64,000 bases of DNA from Corynebacterium uterequi (GCF_001021065.1 NZ_CP011546.1:1736001-1800000), one strand, 5' to 3'. Shown: positions 25,939 through 39,240, counted from the stretch's first letter. Notes: generated by a model not told the origin, from the sequence alone. Program-made: numbers and translations.

Positions 25939-28656
25939 TTACTTCAGCCCCTCCAGTCGCGCGGTGACGCGCTCGAACTCTTCCTGGGCCACCTGCTGGC
26001 GCGCGCGGATCTTAGCTACCACGGCCTCCGGCGCCTTGGCGAGGAAGTTGTCGTTACCCAGCTTCTTCGCCGTGGTGTCCAGCTCCTTCTGCGCGGCGGC
26101 GAGTTCCTTCTCCAGCCGCTTGCGCTCGGCGGCCTTGTCGACGGTGCCGGAGGTATCCAGCCCCACCTCGATGGTGGCCTGGGACAAACGGATCTCGATG
26201 GACGCGGACTCGACGAAACCTTCGCCCGGCGCGTCAACCCGCGCGACCGAGCGGATCGCGCCTTCCTGTTCGCTGAGGTCCGCGGCCGCGAAATCGATGG
26301 CGGCCGGCACCTTCTGCGAGGGGCGAACACCCTGGTCGGCACGGAAGCGTCGCAGTTCGGTGATGAGCTTGATGGCATCGTCGATGCGACGGGCAGCCAC
26401 CTCGTCGACGTCGGCGCCGCCGTTGGTGTCGGCGCTCGTCGGCCACGGCGCCAGGGTGACGGTCTCCTCACCGGTGAGCGTGGTCCACAGCACCTCGGTG
26501 ACAAAGGGCATCGTCGGGTGCAGCAAACGCAGCACGACGTCGAGCACGCGCCCGAGCACCACCTGGGTGGTGCGGCCGCGGTCGAGGTCCTCCTCGGAGG
26601 CCGCCGCGGCGTCGCGCGGGATCTGGTTCTTGGAAATCTCCAGGTACCAGTCGCAGAACTCGTTCCAGGTGAATTGGTAGAGAGCCTCGTTCGCCTTGGC
26701 AAATTGGTAGTCGTCCAAGAAGGCGTCCACGCTGGCCCGCGTCGTTTCCAGTCGGTCGAGGATCCACCGGTCCGCGTCCGTCAGTTCCGCTCGCGGCGGC
26801 AGCTCCCCAACGACGGCGCCATTCATGAGGGCAAACTTCGTGGCGTTGAACAGCTTAGTGGCGAAGTTGCGGGCGCTGGCCGCATTGTCCTCACCAATCG
26901 GCAGGTCGATGCCCGGGTTTGCGCCGCGGGCCAGGGCGAAGCGCAGCGCGTCGGCGCCGTACTCCTTGACCCACTTCATCGGGTCGATGCCATTGCCCAA
27001 GGACTTGGACATCTTACGGCCCTTTTCGTCTCGGACGAGGCCGTGCAGGTAGAGGTGGGTGAACGGGATCTGCGGGCGCCCGTCGACGCCCGTGCCAAGC
27101 AGTTCAGGGGTTTCGGTGCCGGCGAAGGTGGCGAACATCATCATCCTGGCCACCCAGAAGAAGATGATGTCATAGGCGGTGATGAGCACGCTAGTGGGGT
27201 AGAACGCCGAGAGGTCCTCGGTGGCCTCCGGCCAGCCCATCGTGGAGAACGGCCACAGCGCTGAGCTGAACCACGTGTCGAGCACGTCCGGGTCCTGCTC
27301 GTAGCCGGCGGGCGGTTCATCGTCGGGGCCGCAACAGACGATCTCACCATTGGGGCCGTACCAGATGGGGATGCGGTGGCCCCACCACAGCTGCCGCGAG
27401 ATCGTCCAATCGTGCATGTCATCGACCCAGTCGAAGTAGCGAGGCTCCAGCGCCTTCGGGAAGATGGTCGTATCCCCTTCCCGAACGGCGTCGCCGGACA
27501 TCTTCGCCAGCTGGTCGACCTTGACAAACCACTGCAGGCTCAGGCGCGGCTCGATGGCCTCGCCCGAACGCTCCGAATGGCCGACAGAGTGCACGTAGGG
27601 GCGGATTTCCTTCTCGATGCGCCCCTGTTCCCGCAGCGCCTCGCAGATCTCCGTCCGGGCCTCCTCGCGGGTGAGCCCGTCAAAACGCGTGCCAGTGTCG
27701 GCAATGCGGCCGGTCTCATCCATGATGATCGGCATGTCCAGGTTGTGCCGCAGGCCCATCTGGTAGTCGTTCGGATCGTGCGCCGGGGTGATCTTCACGG
27801 CGCCGGTTCCGAACTCCATGTCCACGTAGTCATCGGCGATGACCTTAAGCGTGAGGTCGTCGCGGAACGGGTGAGGCAGGGTCTGGCCAACGAGGTGCGC
27901 GTAACGCTCGTCGTCCGGGTGAACGGCGACGGCCACGTCACCCAGCATCGTCTCGATGCGGGTGGTGGCGACCACCACGTGTGGTTCGTCGTCGTTGAGT
28001 GAACCGTAGCGGAAACTGACCAGCTCGCCTTCGTCGTCCTTGTAGATGACCTCCTGATCGGAGATGGCGGTTTCCAACACCGGGGACCAGTTGACCAGTC
28101 GGTAGTCGCGGTAGATCAACCCGGCGTCGAAGAGCATCTTGAAGATGGTCTGCACAGCGCGGGCCAGATTCTCGTCGAGCGTGAAGCGTTCGCGAGACCA
28201 GTCGACGGAGTCGCCGATGGCCCGCATCTGGGTGGTGATGGTGCCGCCGTAGTTGCGCTTCCACTCCCAGACCTTCTCGATGAACTCCTCCCGGGAGTAG
28301 TCCCATCGCCGCTTGCCTTCGGTCTCCTTGAGCATCGCCTCCACCTTGGTTTGGGTGGCGATGCCGGCGTGGTCCATGCCCGGCAGCCAGAGAGTTTCAA
28401 AGCCCTGCATCCGCTTGCGGCGGACGATGGCGTCGCTGAGCGTGTGGTCCAGCGCATGACCCATGTGAAGCTGACCGGTGACGTTTGGCGGCGGCAGGAC
28501 GATGGAGAATTTCGGTTTCTCACTCGTGGCATCGGCACGGAAGTAGCCGCGCTCGTTCCACTGCTCGTACAGCCTGGCCTCGTGCTCGGCCGGGTCCCAC
28601 GTCTTGGGGAGCTCGTCGGCACGGCGGGTACCCAGGAATTCGCTCGCTTCAGTCAT
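25939..28656 (-). CDS. valS: Valyl-tRNA synthetase
   Basis: ValRS of 905 residues charges tRNA-Val. The HIGH-equivalent motif [14 protein letters not shown] is near 55-69, and [12 protein letters not shown] follows in the second half. The editing domain sits between them. A C-terminal coiled coil ([21 protein letters not shown]) is the ValRS tRNA-binding arm. The protein is cytosolic. It is the first gene of valS-folC-ATP-grasp, with a 42-bp gap to the Hsp70 gene upstream. No T-box leader was recognised. Confidence 0.98.
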   Translation of the reverse strand: MTEASEFLGTRRADELPKTWDPAEHEARLYEQWNERGYFRADATSEKPKFSIVLPPPNVTGQLHMGHALDHTLSDAIVRRKRMQGFETLWLPGMDHAGIATQTKVEAMLKETEGKRRWDYSREEFIEKVWEWKRNYGGTITTQMRAIGDSVDWSRERFTLDENLARAVQTIFKMLFDAGLIYRDYRLVNWSPVLETAISDQEVIYKDDEGELVSFRYGSLNDDEPHVVVATTRIETMLGDVAVAVHPDDERYAHLVGQTLPHPFRDDLTLKVIADDYVDMEFGTGAVKITPAHDPNDYQMGLRHNLDMPIIMDETGRIADTGTRFDGLTREEARTEICEALREQGRIEKEIRPYVHSVGHSERSGEAIEPRLSLQWFVKVDQLAKMSGDAVREGDTTIFPKALEPRYFDWVDDMHDWTISRQLWWGHRIPIWYGPNGEIVCCGPDDEPPAGYEQDPDVLDTWFSSALWPFSTMGWPEATEDLSAFYPTSVLITAYDIIFFWVARMMMFATFAGTETPELLGTGVDGRPQIPFTHLYLHGLVRDEKGRKMSKSLGNGIDPMKWVKEYGADALRFALARGANPGIDLPIGEDNAASARNFATKLFNATKFALMNGAVVGELPPRAELTDADRWILDRLETTRASVDAFLDDYQFAKANEALYQFTWNEFCDWYLEISKNQIPRDAAAASEEDLDRGRTTQVVLGRVLDVVLRLLHPTMPFVTEVLWTTLTGEETVTLAPWPTSADTNGGADVDEVAARRIDDAIKLITELRRFRADQGVRPSQKVPAAIDFAAADLSEQEGAIRSVARVDAPGEGFVESASIEIRLSQATIEVGLDTSGTVDKAAERKRLEKELAAAQKELDTTAKKLGNDNFLAKAPEAVVAKIRARQQVAQEEFERVTARLEGLK

Positions 28657-28698
28657 GGCAGGAATTATAGCCCGCCACCGCGACGCGAACGCCGGGGC

Positions 28699-30168
<1,470 letters not shown>

Positions 30169-30224
30169 GGCCGAGACACTCCCCTTCTGCCCTAGTCGAC
30201 GTCAACCGGTGTTAAAGCACTACC

Positions 30225-31512
<1,288 letters not shown>

Positions 31513-32307
31513 GTGAGAACCCCCTTGGACACCGCCGCTCATCACGCCACCTCCCCCGAGGATACGGCTACGAGCACCGTCTCCCCGGACCACGTCGTAG
31601 AGGTCGCCATGAGGGCCTTCGCTGAGCGCGGTTTCGACGACACGAAGCTCGACGCTATTTCGCGCGAATCCGGCCTGTCGAAGCGCATGATCCACTACCA
31701 CTTCGGCGACAAGCGGGGCCTGTACCAGCAGTGCCTGCGCACCGCGGCCAACCTGCTTCAGGTCCCGGAGGGCGAACTCCAGCTCGATACCGACGTCCCC
31801 GTCGAAGGCGTCTCCGCCCTCATTAACGCGATGTGGGACCGCTTCGTCGCCCACCCGGTCTGCCTGCGCCTGCTGGTCATGGAGAATTACCGGGCGGTGT
31901 TTGACCCGGCGGAGGCCTCGCCGATCGAGTCCGTCGCCCCGATGACGCTCTACCTCGACCGCTTGTTGCTGCTCGGCCAGGACTCTGGAGCTTTCCGGCC
32001 GTGCATTTCCGCGCAGGATATCTTCGCGCTGATCTGCGCGATCGTGTTCTTCCGCAGCACCAACCACGCCCCCATGCTCAACCTCTACGGCATTGACCTC
32101 ACCAACGCCGCGAATACGGAGGGAATGCGGCGGCTGGTCATCGACGCGGTCCTCGCGTTCCTCACCGCCCAGATCCCCGACGACGGTCACCCCACCTACC
32201 TCACCGCTGAGGCAGAGGATTCCGACCGCCGAAGCGAGAAGGGCGCGGCCAGCAACCTCTACGACGACGACTCCGCGCTCAACGACGTTCTCTTCATCGA
32301 CGAATAG
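31513..32307 (+). CDS. TetR family transcriptional regulator next to mdh
   Basis: A regulator of 264 residues with the helix-turn-helix at about 27-70 (AMRAFAERGFDDTKLDAISRESGLSKRMIHYHFGDKRGL). A helical ligand domain follows, then an acidic tail of about 35 residues (TAEAEDSDRRSEKG, then DDDSALND). That tail is unusual for TetR proteins. The GTG at 31513 has AAAGG nearly adjacent; the TTG at 31525 is an alternative with better spacing. It converges on clpX with a 9-bp gap. Target genes are unknown, mdh being the first guess. Confidence 0.88.
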   Translation: MRTPLDTAAHHATSPEDTATSTVSPDHVVEVAMRAFAERGFDDTKLDAISRESGLSKRMIHYHFGDKRGLYQQCLRTAANLLQVPEGELQLDTDVPVEGVSALINAMWDRFVAHPVCLRLLVMENYRAVFDPAEASPIESVAPMTLYLDRLLLLGQDSGAFRPCISAQDIFALICAIVFFRSTNHAPMLNLYGIDLTNAANTEGMRRLVIDAVLAFLTAQIPDDGHPTYLTAEAEDSDRRSEKGAASNLYDDDSALNDVLFIDE

Positions 32308-32316
32308 GCCGCCCGG

Positions 32317-33600
32317 CTAGGCGGAGCGCTTCCCGCGCTCCTCAATAATCTCCGGCTTGGCGTTGCCGCGCACGACCTCCGCGGTGATGATGACCTCTGT
32401 GGCGTCCTCCCGGTCGGGGATCTCGTACATGACCGGCACGAGAATCTCCTCCATGATGGCGCGCAAGCCGCGTGCGCCCGTCCCGCGCGTCAGGGCGGCC
32501 TCGGCGATGACCTCCAGCGCCTCCTCGTTGATCGTCAGCTGGACGCCGTCCATGTCAAACAGCCGCTCATACTGACGGACCAGGGCGTTCTTAGGTTCCG
32601 TGAGGACCCGCACGAGGGAGTCACGGTCGAGATTCTCCACCGTCGCCACGACGGGCAGCCGGCCAATGAACTCCGGGATGAGACCGAACTTCACTAGGTC
32701 CTCGGGCAGCGCCTGGGAGAGCAGGTTGCTGCTTTCCTTATCCTCGGCGCGGGTGAGCTCCGCCCCGAAGCCAAGCCCCTTCTTCCCCACGCGGTCCGCG
32801 ACCACCTTCTCCAGCCCGGAGAACGCGCCGGCGACGATGAAGAGAACGTTCGAGGTATCGAACTGGATGAACTCCTGGTTGGGGTGCTTGCGCCCGCCCT
32901 GAGGCGGGACGGCCGCCACCGTGCCCTCAAGGATTTTCAGCAGGGCCTGCTGCACACCCTCACCCGACACGTCGCGGGTTATGGACGGGTTGTCCGACTT
33001 CCGGGAGATTTTATCCACTTCATCGACGTAGATGATGCCGCGCTGGGCCCGCTCAACGTCGAAGTCGGCTGCTTGGAGGAGCTTGAGCAGAATGTTCTCG
33101 ACGTCCTCGCCGACGTAACCGGCCTCGGTGAGACTGGTGGCATCGGCGATCGCGAAGGGAACGTCGAGCATCCGCGCCAGCGTCTGAGCCAGATAGGTCT
33201 TGCCGGACCCGGTCGGCCCCAACAGCAGGATGTTGGACTTGGCCAACTCCACGTCGTCGTCCTTGCGGTGGCGCGCCGTGGAGCCCGTTCGCCGCTCAGC
33301 GTGGATACGCTTGTAGTGGTTATACACCGCCACGGAGAGCACCCGCTTCGCGTTGTCTTGGCCGATGACGTATTGGTCCAAGAAGGCAGCGATGTGCGAC
33401 GGGCGCGGCAGCTTCGACGCCTCCGGGCCCAGGTCCACTCCGGGTTGGCCGAGCTCTTCTTCGATGATCTCGTTGCACAGCTCGATGCACTCGTCACAGA
33501 TGTACACTCCGCCGCCGGCGATGAGCTTCTTCACCTGCTTCTGGCTCTTGCCGCAGAAAGAACATTTGAGCAGGTCGGCGCTTTCTTGCATGTGTGCCAT
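32317..33600 (-). CDS. clpX: ATP-dependent Clp protease ATP-binding subunit ClpX
   Basis: ClpX unfolds substrates and feeds them to ClpP. The 427-residue protein has the C4 zinc finger [11 protein letters not shown]...YICDEC at about 13-40 and Walker [12 protein letters not shown]. The pore loop GYVGED and Walker [11 protein letters not shown] follow. The C-terminal small domain is intact. The ATG at 33600 ([19 protein letters not shown]) aligns with mycobacterial ClpX starts; the frame extends further upstream without similarity. The partner peptidase genes clpP1 and clpP2 are 13 kb away across the accessory region. Confidence 0.97.
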   Translation of the reverse strand: MAHMQESADLLKCSFCGKSQKQVKKLIAGGGVYICDECIELCNEIIEEELGQPGVDLGPEASKLPRPSHIAAFLDQYVIGQDNAKRVLSVAVYNHYKRIHAERRTGSTARHRKDDDVELAKSNILLLGPTGSGKTYLAQTLARMLDVPFAIADATSLTEAGYVGEDVENILLKLLQAADFDVERAQRGIIYVDEVDKISRKSDNPSITRDVSGEGVQQALLKILEGTVAAVPPQGGRKHPNQEFIQFDTSNVLFIVAGAFSGLEKVVADRVGKKGLGFGAELTRAEDKESSNLLSQALPEDLVKFGLIPEFIGRLPVVATVENLDRDSLVRVLTEPKNALVRQYERLFDMDGVQLTINEEALEVIAEAALTRGTGARGLRAIMEEILVPVMYEIPDREDATEVIITAEVVRGNAKPEIIEERGKRSA

Positions 33601-33793
33601 AGAGGTCAGCGATCTCTTTTCCGCAATTGAGGGTGGAAAGGATTGACTCCCTACCTTAGTAGCCACGTCAAACACGCGCCCCACGGACGCCTCCTACCCC
33701 CACTTTTGGTGACCGCAGTCACGCTGAGGCCGTCGAAAGGGGTCAGTCATTAGAGTCAGGAACCAGACTGCCCATCGATTGAAAGGCCGGGAC

Positions 33794-35071
33794 ATGACGC
33801 TCTTCCCCTTCCGCCGCGCCCTCGGTGCGCTGGCCACCGTTGCCGCCGCAACCGCCCTCGTTTCCTGCACCTCCGGCTCTGATGAGCCGGCCGCCGCCCC
33901 GCCCGCGGCGTCGGAAGGCGTCGACGCCCGCGGCCCCATCACCTTCGCCATGGGCGCGAACGACATCGCCAAGCTGGAACCCGTCGTCGACGCGTGGAAC
34001 GCTGAGCACCCCGAGGAAGTTGTCACCATCAAGGAGCTGCCCCAGGAGGCTGACGCCCAGCGGGAGATCCTCGTGCAATCCCTGCAGGCCGGCTCGGGCG
34101 ACTACGACGTCATGGCGCTCGACGTGGTGTGGACCGCGGACTTCGCCGCCAATCAGTTCCTCGCCCCGCTCACCGAGGACCTCGCCGTCGACACCGAGGG
34201 CTTGCTCGACGCGACCGTCGAATCCGCCACCTACCGTGACACCCTCTACGCCCTGCCGCAGAACACCAACGGCCAGCTGCTCTTCCGCAACACGGAGATC
34301 ATGCCCGAGGCCCCGGAGAACTTCGCGGACCTGGCACAGTCCTGCTCCGCGGCCGAGGCCGCCGGCGTTGGCTGCCTCACGACCCAGCTCAAGCAGTACG
34401 AGGGCCTCACCGTCAACACCGTCGGCTTCATCGAGGGCTGGGGTGGTAGCGTCCTCGGCGACGACGGCGCCGTGACCGTCGACTCCCCCGAGGCCCAGGA
34501 GGGACTGCAGGCGCTGGTCGACGCCTACGCCGACGGAGTCATCACCCCGGAGTCCACCGCCGCCACCGAGGAGGAGACCAACCAGGCCTTCACGCAAGGC
34601 GAGACCGCCTACGCCATCAACTGGCCGTACATGTACACGACCTCGCAGGACGACGCGTCGAAGGTGGCCGGCAAGGTGGAAGTCTCCCCGCTGGTAGGCA
34701 AGGACGGCGTGGGCGTATCCACGCTCGGTGGCTACAACAACGCCATCAACGCGTTCTCCGAGAATAAGGCGACTGCCCGGGATTTCATCCAGTTCATCGT
34801 CAGTGAGGATGTCCAGCGCGGCTTCGCCGAGGAGTCCTTCCCACCGGTGCTCGCCTCCCTCTACGAGGACGAGAAGCTCGTCGAACAATTCCCCTACCTG
34901 CCCGCGCTGAAGGAGTCGCTGGACAACGCCGCGCCGCGCCCCGTCACCCCCTTCTACACGGCCCTGTCCAAGGCGATCCAGGACAACGCCGCCGCCGCAC
35001 TGTCCGGCAGCGTCAGCGTCGATGAGGCGAGCAGCAACATGAAGGCCGCCATCGAGGCCGCTTCTAATTAA
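33794..35071 (+). CDS. ABC importer substrate-binding lipoprotein (sugar type)
   Basis: A 425-residue extracellular solute-binding protein. A short signal with lipobox ALVSC (Cys25) is followed by an Ala/Pro-rich linker, then the family 1 fold with ITFAMGANDIAKLEPVVDAWNAEHP. It resembles trehalose/maltose-type binding proteins, but the sugar cannot be read off. The ATG at 33794 is preceded by AAAGG; a TTG five codons upstream is unlikely. A strong hairpin separates this gene from the permease genes downstream, a layout that often raises binding-protein levels over the permeases. Confidence 0.9.
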   Translation: MTLFPFRRALGALATVAAATALVSCTSGSDEPAAAPPAASEGVDARGPITFAMGANDIAKLEPVVDAWNAEHPEEVVTIKELPQEADAQREILVQSLQAGSGDYDVMALDVVWTADFAANQFLAPLTEDLAVDTEGLLDATVESATYRDTLYALPQNTNGQLLFRNTEIMPEAPENFADLAQSCSAAEAAGVGCLTTQLKQYEGLTVNTVGFIEGWGGSVLGDDGAVTVDSPEAQEGLQALVDAYADGVITPESTAATEEETNQAFTQGETAYAINWPYMYTTSQDDASKVAGKVEVSPLVGKDGVGVSTLGGYNNAINAFSENKATARDFIQFIVSEDVQRGFAEESFPPVLASLYEDEKLVEQFPYLPALKESLDNAAPRPVTPFYTALSKAIQDNAAAALSGSVSVDEASSNMKAAIEAASN

Positions 35072-35085
35072 CTAGGAACTCGACC

Positions 35086-35120
35086 GCACCTACCGCTCGC
35101 CACCTCAAACCGGTAGGTGC
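35086..35120 (+). promoter_or_regulatory. Intercistronic hairpin between binding protein and permease genes
   Basis: Arms 35086-35095 (GCACCTACCG) and 35111-35120 (CGGTAGGTGC) form a perfect 10-bp stem with a 15-base loop, 14 bp past the lipoprotein stop and 23 bp before the permease start. There is no T-run, so partial termination or 3'-end protection of the upstream message is more likely than full termination. Confidence 0.75.
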
Positions 35121-35143
35121 CGTTGTGCGTCCAGGAGATGTAC

Positions 35144-36145
35144 ATGCTCACTAAAGCCCAACAAACGAAACGCGCGGTGCTACTTCTTGCCCCCGCGCTT
35201 AGTGTCCTCGCCATCGTCATCGGCTACCCGGTGATCCGGGCGATCGTACTGTCCTTCCAGGCTGGGCGTCGCCTCGATCCCGCCACCGGAGTCTTCGTCA
35301 ACGGCGGGTTCGGCGGTTTCCAGCATTACCTGACCTGGCTGTCGCAGCGATGCATGACCCCCTCCGGCGAGGTGGGGGTGTGCCCACCCGGGACCCTACC
35401 CACCGACTTCTGGCCCGCGGTCGGCAATACCGTGTTCTTCGCCGTAACCAGCGTCGGCCTGGAAACGCTGCTGGGTCTGCTCATGGCGCTGATTATGGCC
35501 GGCGACTACCGAGGCCGCGGCCTCGTGCGCGCCGCCGTACTTATCCCCTGGGCCATCCCCACGGCCGTGACCGCCAAACTGTGGCAGTTCATGTTCGCCC
35601 CGCAGGGGATCGTGAACTCGCTGCTGGGGGCGAACATTATGTGGACAACGGACCCGTGGGCGGCCCGCTTCGCCGTCGTCATCGCCGACGTCTGGAAAAC
35701 CGCTCCCTTCATGGCCCTACTCATTCTGGCCGGGCTGCAAATGATCCCCAAGGACACCTACGAAGCCGCCCGAGTGGACGGGGCCTCGCGGTGGCAGCAG
35801 TTTTGGCTAATCACCCTCCCCCTGGTCAAGCCGGCGTTGATGGTGGCTGTACTGTTTCGCACGCTCGACGCGCTACGTATGTATGACCTGCCGGTCATCA
35901 TGATCTCGGCATCGTCGAACGCCCCCACAGCGGTCATCAGCCAGCTCGTCGTGGAGGACATGCGCCAGGGCAACTTCAGCTCCGCTTCGGCACTGTCCAC
36001 GCTCATCTTCCTCTTTATCTTCCTCGTGGCGTTCCTGCTTATTCGCTTCCTCGGCGCCGACGTCACCGGCCGCGCCGAACAACGCGCAGAGCGTCGAGCC
36101 GCCCGTCGTCGTCACCGCGCCCAGCAACCGGAGGTATCCCGATGA
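35144..36145 (+). CDS. ABC importer permease (MalF/UgpA-like)
   Basis: A 333-residue permease with six hydrophobic segments. The EAA loop YEAARVDGASRWQQFWLITLP near 208-228 is complete. A periplasmic insertion near 60-95 contains two Cys (QRCMTPSGEVGVCPPG). The cytosolic tail is very basic (RAEQRAERRAARRRHRAQQ). The ATG at 35144 is chosen because AGGAG lies six bases upstream; the ATG at 35138 abuts that site. It overlaps the next permease gene by four bases (ATGA). Confidence 0.9.
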   Translation: MLTKAQQTKRAVLLLAPALSVLAIVIGYPVIRAIVLSFQAGRRLDPATGVFVNGGFGGFQHYLTWLSQRCMTPSGEVGVCPPGTLPTDFWPAVGNTVFFAVTSVGLETLLGLLMALIMAGDYRGRGLVRAAVLIPWAIPTAVTAKLWQFMFAPQGIVNSLLGANIMWTTDPWAARFAVVIADVWKTAPFMALLILAGLQMIPKDTYEAARVDGASRWQQFWLITLPLVKPALMVAVLFRTLDALRMYDLPVIMISASSNAPTAVISQLVVEDMRQGNFSSASALSTLIFLFIFLVAFLLIRFLGADVTGRAEQRAERRAARRRHRAQQPEVSR

Positions 36146-36978
36146 GAAAGTCCCGCACCGAGACGATCCTGCACTACGTTGGTGTCGCCTTCATCCTCCT
36201 GTGGGGACTAGCCCCCTTCTACTGGATGCTCGTGGTGGCCTTCCGTGATCCCACCTTCACCTTTGACACCACGTTGTGGCCGACGCACGTCACCTTGGAT
36301 AACTTCCGGGAGGCGATCGCCACCGACCGCGGCAACAACTTCTTGCGAGCCATCGCCAACTCGCTCATCATTTCCCTGACGACGACGGCGATTGCGGTGG
36401 TCATCGGCGTCGGCGCCGGCTATGCCCTGGCCCGATTCCGTTTCCCCGGTAAAGGCGTGGTCACAGCGATCATTCTGGCCGCCTCAATGTTCCCCAGCAT
36501 CGCTTTGGTCACCCCGCTGTTCCAGCTGTTCAGCGAGATCGGGTGGATCGGCAGCTACCAGGCGATGGTGATCCCCAACATTTCGTTTGTGCTGCCGCTG
36601 ACCATCTACACCCTCATATCGTTCTTCCAGCAACTGCCCTGGGATCTGGAGGAGGCGGCGCGCGTCGACGGGGCCACCCGCGGGCAGGCCTTCCGTCTCA
36701 TCATGATGCCGCTGGCTATGCCGGCGCTATTCACGACGGCGATCCTCGCGTTCATCGCCGCGTGGAATGAGTACATGCTCGCCCAGCAGCTGTCGACCAC
36801 CGCCACCGAGCCGGTGACGGTGGCCATCGCCCGTTTCGCCGGGCCGAGTTCCTTCCAATACCCCTACGCCGCCACCATGGCGGCCGGCGCCTTGGTCACC
36901 GTTCCGCTGATCCTCATGGTCCTGGCGTTCCAAAAGCGCATCGTCGCCGGGCTGACGGCCGGAGGCGTCAAGGGCTAG
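36142..36978 (+). CDS. ABC importer permease (MalG/UgpE-like)
   Basis: A 278-residue membrane subunit with six hydrophobic segments. The EAA loop LEEAARVDGATRGQAFRLIMMP near 168-189 is intact. It is coupled by an ATGA overlap to the preceding permease. No ATPase gene follows; instead the next gene is a convergent PPOX-like gene overlapping by 4 bp. The importer must therefore borrow an ATPase encoded elsewhere. Confidence 0.9.
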   Translation: MRKSRTETILHYVGVAFILLWGLAPFYWMLVVAFRDPTFTFDTTLWPTHVTLDNFREAIATDRGNNFLRAIANSLIISLTTTAIAVVIGVGAGYALARFRFPGKGVVTAIILAASMFPSIALVTPLFQLFSEIGWIGSYQAMVIPNISFVLPLTIYTLISFFQQLPWDLEEAARVDGATRGQAFRLIMMPLAMPALFTTAILAFIAAWNEYMLAQQLSTTATEPVTVAIARFAGPSSFQYPYAATMAAGALVTVPLILMVLAFQKRIVAGLTAGGVKG

Positions 36979-37400
36979 AAGCGGTCCGGCTCCTCGCCGA
37001 GCTGGAAGGACCGCCCGGAGACCACCTCCGGGGTGACCTCCACGAAGTTGTACTTCTGGGTGGGCAGCCACGGCTTGAGGGGGAAATCTTCGGCAGCGAT
37101 GGCTTCGCCGTCGGAGAGGACTCGCGCCTCGCCCTTGATGACGACGGACCAGGCGGTCTGCGCATCGAGGTCGACGCTGTCGGCCTCGAAAAGAACGCGG
37201 CGGTTGAGGGTGACGCTGAAGAGCTTGGTGCCCTCGGCGGTGCGGAAGTAGACCTTGCCGTTGTTGACGATGTAGTTGACGGGGAAGAGGTCAATGTCGT
37301 CGGTGCGCCGCACCACCAGGCGGCCGAAGCTCGAGGAGGCCAGCAGCTCCAGGGATTCTTCGCGGTTTAGCTCTTGAATGTATTCAGTATTAGCGGACAT
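36975..37400 (-). CDS. Pyridoxamine 5'-phosphate oxidase-like flavin-binding protein
   Basis: A 141-residue split-barrel protein. LLASSSFGRLVVRRTDDIDLFPVNYIV and the later EADSVDLDAQTAWSVVIKGEARVL are typical of the PPOX-like family that binds FMN, F420 or haem. Length suits the small single-domain class. The ATG at 37400 starts MSANTEYIQEL; an ATG at 37409 is also possible. Its 3' end overlaps the permease gene by 4 bp convergently. Substrate unknown. Confidence 0.87.
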   Translation of the reverse strand: MSANTEYIQELNREESLELLASSSFGRLVVRRTDDIDLFPVNYIVNNGKVYFRTAEGTKLFSVTLNRRVLFEADSVDLDAQTAWSVVIKGEARVLSDGEAIAAEDFPLKPWLPTQKYNFVEVTPEVVSGRSFQLGEEPDRF

Positions 37401-37569
37401 GCTCACCATTGTGTCAGGATTTCTTTTCGCTTGCACCCTCCCTTTCCAGGGCGGTCGCGCCTTCGCGCTCACGGTGCGCGCCTTTCGGCCATGGGGTGGA
37501 TCTCGGGCGCCGCCCACCCCTGGAATACAGTGGATATAACAAGTCTTTCCCTGCAACCTGGAGGTTCCC

Positions 37570-38508
37570 GTGCCATCCACCATCATTCTCGACTGCGACC
37601 CCGGGCACGACGACGCCGTCGCCATCCTCCTCGCCGCCGGCAATCCGGAGATCGACCTGGCAGGCATCACCACGGTGGGTGGTAACCACACCATCGACAA
37701 GGTGACCCACAACGCTCAGGTCATCGCCACCATCGCCGGCCTCGATGTCCCCATTTACCCCGGCGCCACCCGGCCGCTGGTCCGCCCCGTCGAGGTCGCC
37801 GACGCCGTCCACGGCGATACCGGCATGGAGATCCACAACTTCGAGTTGCCGGAACCCACCGTGGCAACCGAGGCCACCCACGCCGTCGATTTCATCATCG
37901 ACACGATCATGACCCGCGATCCCCACACCGTTACCCTTGTGCCCACGGGTCCGCTGACTAACATCGCCCTCGCTGTGCGCAAGGAGCCTCGTATCGCCGA
38001 GCGGGTCAAGGAAGTTGTGCTCATGGGCGGCGGCTACCACGTGGGCAACTGGTCGGCGGTCGCCGAGTTCAACATCAAGATCGACCCGGAGGCGGCGCAC
38101 ATCGTGTTCCACGAGCCCTGGCCGCTGACGATGGTCGGGTTGGATCTCACTCACCAGGCGCTGGCCACTCCCGCCGTCGAGCGCCGCCTGGCCGAGCTCG
38201 GTACAACGACCGCCGATCTCGTCGTCGCCCTCTTCGACGCCTTCCGCACCAACTACCGGGACAACCAAGGCTTCGACAATCCGCCGGTCCACGATCCCTG
38301 CGCGGTCGCCTACGTCATCGACAACACCGTGATGAGCACCCGGCGGGTGCCGCTCGACGTCGAGCTCCACGGCGGCATCACGACGGGCATGACGGTGGCC
38401 GACTTCCGCTTCCCGGCACCGCCAGACTGCCGCACCCAGGTGGCAGTCGATCTCGATGTGGAGAAGTTCTGGGGTCTCGTCGTCGACGCCGTCGAGCGCC
38501 TCGGCTAG
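37570..38508 (+). CDS. Inosine/uridine-preferring nucleoside hydrolase
   Basis: A 312-residue hydrolase that cleaves ribonucleosides to ribose and base. The calcium-binding N-terminal DCDPGHDDAVAIL at 8-20 is diagnostic of the IunH family. LVPTGPLTNIALA near 117-129 and the C-terminal VHDPCAVAYVID supply further site residues. The GTG at 37570 has CTGGAGG upstream. A TATAAC box near 37534 could be its -10. Nucleobase specificity cannot be predicted from what is visible. Confidence 0.92.
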   Translation: MPSTIILDCDPGHDDAVAILLAAGNPEIDLAGITTVGGNHTIDKVTHNAQVIATIAGLDVPIYPGATRPLVRPVEVADAVHGDTGMEIHNFELPEPTVATEATHAVDFIIDTIMTRDPHTVTLVPTGPLTNIALAVRKEPRIAERVKEVVLMGGGYHVGNWSAVAEFNIKIDPEAAHIVFHEPWPLTMVGLDLTHQALATPAVERRLAELGTTTADLVVALFDAFRTNYRDNQGFDNPPVHDPCAVAYVIDNTVMSTRRVPLDVELHGGITTGMTVADFRFPAPPDCRTQVAVDLDVEKFWGLVVDAVERLG

Positions 38509-38518
38509 GGCCGGGACG

Positions 38519-39172
38519 CTACGCCCCCGGATTGCGGTGCGCGTTCGAGAAACCGTGCCGGTGACGCCGGACGAGCAGCTCCAGATAGTCCTCCCCGGCA
38601 CCGGCCTCGATGAGATTGAGGATCCGATCATGCTCCGCCACGGAGATCGACGCCTGCGCCGGCAGCTTGCCGACGATCGTTTCGCGAAAGTATTCCAGGC
38701 GGTTGAACTCGTCGACGACCAGGTCACGTAGGCGTCGGTTGGGACAGCGCCGGCACAGCACACGATGGAACCGGTCGTTGAGGGCCGCCATTTCGGCGGC
38801 GTCGCCTCCGTCGAGCAGGGCACGCATCCGCTCGTTAATCTCCCGGGCCTCGGCGAGGTCCTCCGGCTTGAGATGCGCCGCGGAAGCCGCCGTCGCCCGC
38901 CCCTCTAGCAGGGCCTGGGTCTCCATGGCGTCGAAGTAGTCGCTGCGGTCCCGGGTGGACACCCGGGCGCCGACGTTCCTTTCGTACGTCACATACTCTT
39001 CCGCCTCCAGCTGGCGGATTGCCTCCCGGACCGGCACCGGCGACATGCCTAGTTCCTCCGCGATGGCGGCCAGGACGAGCCGGTGGCCAGGGGCGTATTC
39101 CCGCGAGTGGATCTTGGAAAGTAGGTGCTCATAGGCGCGCGCGGCCTTGCTGGGGGTGGGGTGAGTGCTCAT
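38519..39172 (-). CDS. GntR family regulator (FCD/FadR-type)
   Basis: A 217-residue regulator with an N-terminal winged helix (about 8-75; GHRLVLAAIAEELGMSPVPVREAIRQLEAEEYV). A helical FCD domain of the FadR type follows, which usually binds small organic acids through a metal site. It is divergent from an MHS transporter gene, and a near-palindrome lies between the two. It probably represses itself and the transporter in response to the transported acid (inference). Confidence 0.92.
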   Translation of the reverse strand: MSTHPTPSKAARAYEHLLSKIHSREYAPGHRLVLAAIAEELGMSPVPVREAIRQLEAEEYVTYERNVGARVSTRDRSDYFDAMETQALLEGRATAASAAHLKPEDLAEAREINERMRALLDGGDAAEMAALNDRFHRVLCRRCPNRRLRDLVVDEFNRLEYFRETIVGKLPAQASISVAEHDRILNLIEAGAGEDYLELLVRRHRHGFSNAHRNPGA

Positions 39173-39228
39173 GGCCGGCGCTCCTGGTTCATACCTTCTG
39201 TTATCTCATGTGGCGCCAGAAAAGGCTT

Positions 39229-39240
39229 ATCGTATATGAT
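39229..39240. promoter_or_regulatory. Candidate GntR operator
   Basis: ATCGTATATGAT is a 10/12-symmetric element resembling the GTATAC-centred sites of FCD-type GntR regulators. It lies in the 118-bp gap between the divergent GntR and MHS transporter genes, about 50 bp before the transporter start. Confidence 0.5.
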
